Shown here piece after piece: positions 13,888 to 15,590 of a stretch of 15,590 nucleotides of DNA; position 1 is the stretch's first letter, and every line of letters begins with the position of its first letter. This stretch comes from Thaumasiovibrio sp043421945 (GTDB lineage: Bacteria > Pseudomonadota > Gammaproteobacteria > Enterobacterales > Vibrionaceae): the NCBI GenBank assembly GCA_043421945.1, contig JBHOGO010000096.1:1-15590 (forward strand). Direction: 5' to 3'. The position numbers and the translations under genes are program-made. The notes beneath the pieces are model-generated. The model had not been told where the DNA came from and ran no database searches. It saw nothing but the letters and a program-made list of their open reading frames with translations.

Positions 13888-14199
13888 TTAACCTAGGCTG
13901 ATTTGGACGTCAACGCCCGCAGCCAGGTCAAGACGCATCAGAGCATCAACAGTTTTATCCGTTGGCTCTACGATGTCGATAAGACGCTTGTGAGTACGAA
14001 TTTCGTACTGGTCACGTGCGTCCTTATTGACGTGAGGAGAAACAAGAACAGTAAAACGCTCTTTACGTGTAGGTAGAGGGATTGGACCCTTAACCTGAGC
14101 ACCAGTGCGCTTAGCTGTTTCAACGATTTCCGCAGTAGAAGCATCGATCAAACGGTGATCAAACGCTTTTAGGCGGATACGAATACGTTGGTTCTGCAT
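13888..14199 (-). CDS. rpsJ: 30S ribosomal protein S10 (NusE)
   Basis: S10 belongs to the head of the small subunit and, as NusE, pairs with NusB at boxA in rRNA antitermination and links NusG to ribosomes. The ATG at 14199 gives 103 aa starting MQNQRIRIRLKAFDHRLIDA, identical in length to E. coli S10. A longer in-frame reading from a TTG at 14214 would consume the GGAG ribosome binding site (14212-14209), so it is rejected. The segment GPIPLPTRKERFTVLVSPHV (about 38-57) is conserved. It is the first gene of the S10 operon, behind a leader of about 240 bases. Confidence 0.98.
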   Translation of the reverse strand: MQNQRIRIRLKAFDHRLIDASTAEIVETAKRTGAQVKGPIPLPTRKERFTVLVSPHVNKDARDQYEIRTHKRLIDIVEPTDKTVDALMRLDLAAGVDVQISLG

Positions 14200-14438
14200 G
14201 AGACAGAGCTCCAATTAATAAAAAATACACAAACAATATCGCCACTCAGACTCGAATAGACGAGAGAATGCCGATTAATTTATGTGAAACCGTAGCTCCC
14301 ATATCGGGAACATTGTCAGTCAATTTAATGACTGCGAACGTAAGCTGAGTATACATTGTCAAGGTAATAAATACCTTCTTCCTCACCTGCTCATTGGTTC
14401 ACAACTGCATTTATGAGACTTAGTTGTCTCGAGCAGTG
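14200..14438 (-). promoter_or_regulatory. S10-operon leader, candidate L4-responsive region
   Basis: About 240 bases of untranslated RNA are predicted between the promoter and rpsJ. Visible stems on the minus strand include GAGAC/GTCTC near 14430-14415, CAGTCA-TTAAAT-TGACTG (14334-14317), TCCC-GATAT-GGGA (14308-14296) and CTCG/CGAG near 14265-14251. The heptamer GACAATG occurs twice (14360-14354 and 14317-14311). In E. coli and relatives L4 binds a hairpin in this leader. Which hairpin is the equivalent cannot be settled by eye. Confidence 0.65.
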
Positions 14439-14444
14439 CGAGGC

Positions 14445-14472
14445 ATTATACAGATCACAATTTGCTTTGCAA
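14445..14472 (-). promoter_or_regulatory. S10-operon promoter
   Basis: On the minus strand there is a -35 TTGCAA (14472-14467), a 16-nt spacer and a perfect -10 TATAAT (14450-14445), followed by GCCTCGCAC, with a start near 14437. Upstream, 14481-14510 is rich in A- and T-tracts that could serve as an UP element. The same -35 hexamer, TTGCAA, is used at the alpha promoter. Confidence 0.85.
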
Positions 14473-14533
14473 CACCTGTAGAAAAAAAGACCACAATTGA
14501 TTTTTTGAGAAGATTTAAGAAAGGCGGTGAGAG

Positions 14534-14565
14534 ACGAACTAATGCCTAGCGACCAGTTAGTTCGT
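14534..14565 (-). terminator. Candidate terminator hairpin after bfr
   Basis: ACGAACTAA (14534-14542) and TTAGTTCGT (14557-14565) form a perfect 9-bp stem with a 14-base loop, starting 15 bases beyond the bfr stop. On the minus strand it is followed by CTCTCACC rather than a T-run, so it may be a weak or assisted terminator or a 3' stabilising hairpin. It separates the bfd-bfr message from the S10 promoter. Confidence 0.55.
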
Positions 14566-14579
14566 ATCTTTGAGATGAG

Positions 14580-15056
14580 TTACTCTTCTTCGATCATTTG
14601 CGCTTGGTTGTAGTTAGCAATGCCAACTTTTTCAATAAGCCCAAGCTGCGTTTCTAACCAATCAACATGCTCTTCTTCATCTTCGAGTATGTCTTGAAAT
14701 AGATCGCGGGAAACATAGTCTCTTACAGACTCGGCATATTCGATGGCATCACGAAGATCTGGTATGGCATCCATCTCTAATGCTAAATCACACTCTATCA
14801 TTTCTTTGGTATCTTCACCGATGCGAAGCTTACCGAGATCTTGTAAGTTGGGAATTCCTTCGAGGAAAAGAATCCGCTCGATAAGATGGTCTGCATGCTT
14901 CATCTCATCAATTGATTCTTCGTATTCTTTTTCTGCTATAACCTTAAGACCCCAGTCTTTATACATACGGGCATGAAGAAAGTACTGGTTGATAGCAACA
15001 AGTTCATTGGCGAGAGCTTTGTTGAGGTGTTGGATGATTTTTGGATCGCTTTTCAT
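14580..15056 (-). CDS. bfr: Bacterioferritin
   Basis: Bacterioferritin forms a 24-subunit haem-containing shell that oxidises Fe(II) and stores iron as a ferric mineral. The 158-aa product equals E. coli Bfr in length. All di-iron ferroxidase ligands are present: Glu18, Glu51, His54, Glu94, Glu127 and His130; Tyr25 and the inter-subunit haem ligand Met52 are also present, as are Glu47 and Asp50 near the channel. The ATG at 15056 has AGGAG (15070-15066) upstream. It lies 76 bases after bfd, whose product releases iron from this shell; no separate strong promoter was seen in the gap, so co-transcription is likely. Confidence 0.98.
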   Translation of the reverse strand: MKSDPKIIQHLNKALANELVAINQYFLHARMYKDWGLKVIAEKEYEESIDEMKHADHLIERILFLEGIPNLQDLGKLRIGEDTKEMIECDLALEMDAIPDLRDAIEYAESVRDYVSRDLFQDILEDEEEHVDWLETQLGLIEKVGIANYNQAQMIEEE

Positions 15057-15132
15057 AGCAAAAGACTCCTGTCATGGTTTACATAACTGTAGACCACCTT
15101 CAGAAGTTAAGAGGTTTTTTGCTACTAACTTT

Positions 15133-15324
15133 CTAGCTCACTTTCGGAAGCTGCGTTTCACACTTTAGCGTTTGAAGAATGTCTTTCGTCATTCGTACGC
15201 ATTTACCACACTGCGACCCCAGTGGAGTTAATTTTTTAATATCTTTAACGTCATAAGCATTGTGCTCGATAGCTAGCTTTGTGATCGTTTTATCAGAGAT
15301 ACCGTGGCAAATGCAAACGTACAT
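15133..15324 (-). CDS. bfd: Bacterioferritin-associated ferredoxin
   Basis: Bfd carries a [2Fe-2S] cluster, binds bacterioferritin and passes electrons that mobilise the stored iron. The ATG at 15324 gives 63 aa starting MYVCICHGISDKTI, the family N-terminus; an in-frame GTG at 15345 would include the GGAA ribosome binding site and is rejected. The four cluster ligands are Cys4, Cys6, Cys39 and Cys42 (GSQCGKC), one residue later in the second pair than in E. coli. It lies between tuf and bfr, as in E. coli, and upstream bases carry Fur-box-like sequences. Confidence 0.95.
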   Translation of the reverse strand: MYVCICHGISDKTITKLAIEHNAYDVKDIKKLTPLGSQCGKCVRMTKDILQTLKCETQLPKVS

Positions 15325-15352
15325 ATTCAGTTCCAAAATTATCACTTCAAAG

Positions 15353-15380
15353 AATATAAACGATAACCATTACTATTACC
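15353..15380 (-). promoter_or_regulatory. Candidate bfd promoter
   Basis: On the minus strand TATATT (15358-15353) is a 5/6 match to the -10 consensus, about 28 bases before the bfd ATG. The region 16-18 bases upstream (around TGGTAA, 15381-15376) is a poor -35. A weak promoter overlapped by Fur-like sequence would suit an iron-regulated gene. Confidence 0.5.
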
Positions 15381-15403
15381 AGTGGCTAATGATAATAATT
15401 TGT
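15362..15403 (-). promoter_or_regulatory. Candidate paired Fur boxes upstream of bfd
   Basis: Two adjacent 19-base windows on the plus strand resemble the Fur consensus GATAATGATAATCATTATC. One at 15385-15403 (GCTAATGATAATAATTTGT) matches 14 of 19 by hand count. One at 15362-15380 (GATAACCATTACTATTACC) matches 13 of 19. Both lie over the presumed -35 to -10 region, where binding would block transcription when iron is plentiful. AT-rich DNA makes chance matches easier. Confidence 0.55.
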
Positions 15404-15420
15404 ATCTCGTTGTTTTTCGC

Positions 15421-15451
15421 GCAACAAAAAGAGGAGCCGAAGCTCCCCTTT
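15421..15451 (-). terminator. Rho-independent terminator after tuf
   Basis: On the minus strand AAAGGGGAGC-TTCG-GCTCCTCTTT forms a 10-bp stem with one G-T pair and a stable TTCG tetraloop, followed by TTGTT after the T-run. It lies about 26 bases beyond the tuf stop codon and should end the str-type transcript. Confidence 0.92.
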
Positions 15452-15476
15452 CATTTATTACATTATCGTTTGCTAA

Positions 15477-15590
15477 TTAAGCAAGGATAGATGCAACAAC
15501 ACCAGCACCAACAGTACGGCCACCTTCACGGATTGCGAAGCGTAGACCTTCGTCCATTGCGATTGGGCAGATTAGAGTAACAGTCATAGC
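15477..15590 (-). CDS. tuf: Elongation factor Tu, C-terminal 37 residues (cut by window edge)
   Basis: EF-Tu delivers aminoacyl-tRNA to the ribosome as a GTP complex. Only the end of domain 3 is in the window; it reads CPIAMDEGLRFAIREGGRTV and ends GAGVVASILA before TAA at 15479-15477. Domain 3 contacts the tRNA T-arm and EF-Ts. The remainder lies off the right edge. The position just before bfd is that of tufA, the last gene of the str operon in E. coli, so this is probably that copy. Which of the genome's tuf copies it is cannot be told from this fragment. Confidence 0.96.
   Translation of the reverse strand, partial: AMTVTLICPIAMDEGLRFAIREGGRTVGAGVVASILA

Noticed and set aside
14200..14214. 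Five-residue N-terminal extension of S10 from TTG at 14214
   Set aside because: It would start on the bases just before and inside the GGAG ribosome binding site. The ATG at 14199 restores the exact family N-terminus and length.
15325..15345. Seven-residue N-terminal extension of Bfd from GTG at 15345
   Set aside because: It includes the GGAA ribosome binding site of the ATG at 15324. The shorter form begins MYVCIC, as Bfd proteins do.
1..15590. A previously undescribed multi-gene system
   Set aside because: All 31 protein genes, including the two small ones, belong to well-known families in a conserved order. No unknown or foreign gene is inserted; novelty is limited to regulatory and repeat sequences.

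Overview
The window comes from a gamma-proteobacterium, most likely Vibrio or a close relative. The ribosomal proteins, RpoA, SecY, bacterioferritin and the EF-Tu tail are close to their E. coli counterparts by eye, with Vibrio-like differences, and the intergenic DNA is very AT-rich. The species call is inference. I found no phage, IS, CRISPR, tRNA or horizontally acquired island, and no undescribed protein system. This is the conserved str/S10/spc/alpha ribosomal-protein locus, and every gene is on the minus strand, so transcription runs from high to low coordinates.

In transcription order, the right edge (15477-15590) holds the 3' end of a tuf gene (EF-Tu) and a strong terminator. Next is a two-gene iron-storage unit, bfd-bfr (15324-14580), behind Fur-box-like sequences. 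The S10 operon follows, with a promoter near 14450, a long leader, and rpsJ-rplC-rplD-rplW-rplB-rpsS-rplV-rpsC-rplP-rpmC-rpsQ, ending at a terminator at 9188-9230. The spc operon has its own extended -10 promoter near 9156: rplN-rplX-rplE-rpsN-rpsH-rplF-rplR-rpsE-rpmD-rplO-secY-rpmJ. The alpha operon has a promoter near 3496-3524 and a pseudoknot-type leader: rpsM-rpsK-rpsD-rpoA-rplQ, ending at a strong terminator at 492-520. Two short genes that are easily missed, rpmD (59 aa) and rpmJ (37 aa), are both intact.

The left 490 bases hold no protein gene but are informative. Bases 36-95 read, on the minus strand, as an rRNA P1-type promoter: -35 TTGCCA, 16-nt spacer, TATAAT, GC-rich discriminator and an ACTGACACGG start region. 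Three sequences that fit the Fis core consensus lie upstream, at about -72, -102 and -123. An rRNA operon is therefore predicted to begin at the left edge and run out of the window. Between it and the alpha terminator lies a perfect 7 x 8-bp tandem repeat (397-452).

Functionally, the block makes large parts of both ribosomal subunits, the RNA polymerase alpha subunit, the SecY translocon channel and EF-Tu. The classical feedback points appear to be conserved: an L4-responsive S10 leader (position inferred), an S8-type hairpin at the rplE start, and an S4-type pseudoknot at the rpsM start. All four growth-related promoters (S10, spc, alpha, rrn) have near-perfect -10 boxes, and at least three of them have GC-rich start regions typical of stringent control.
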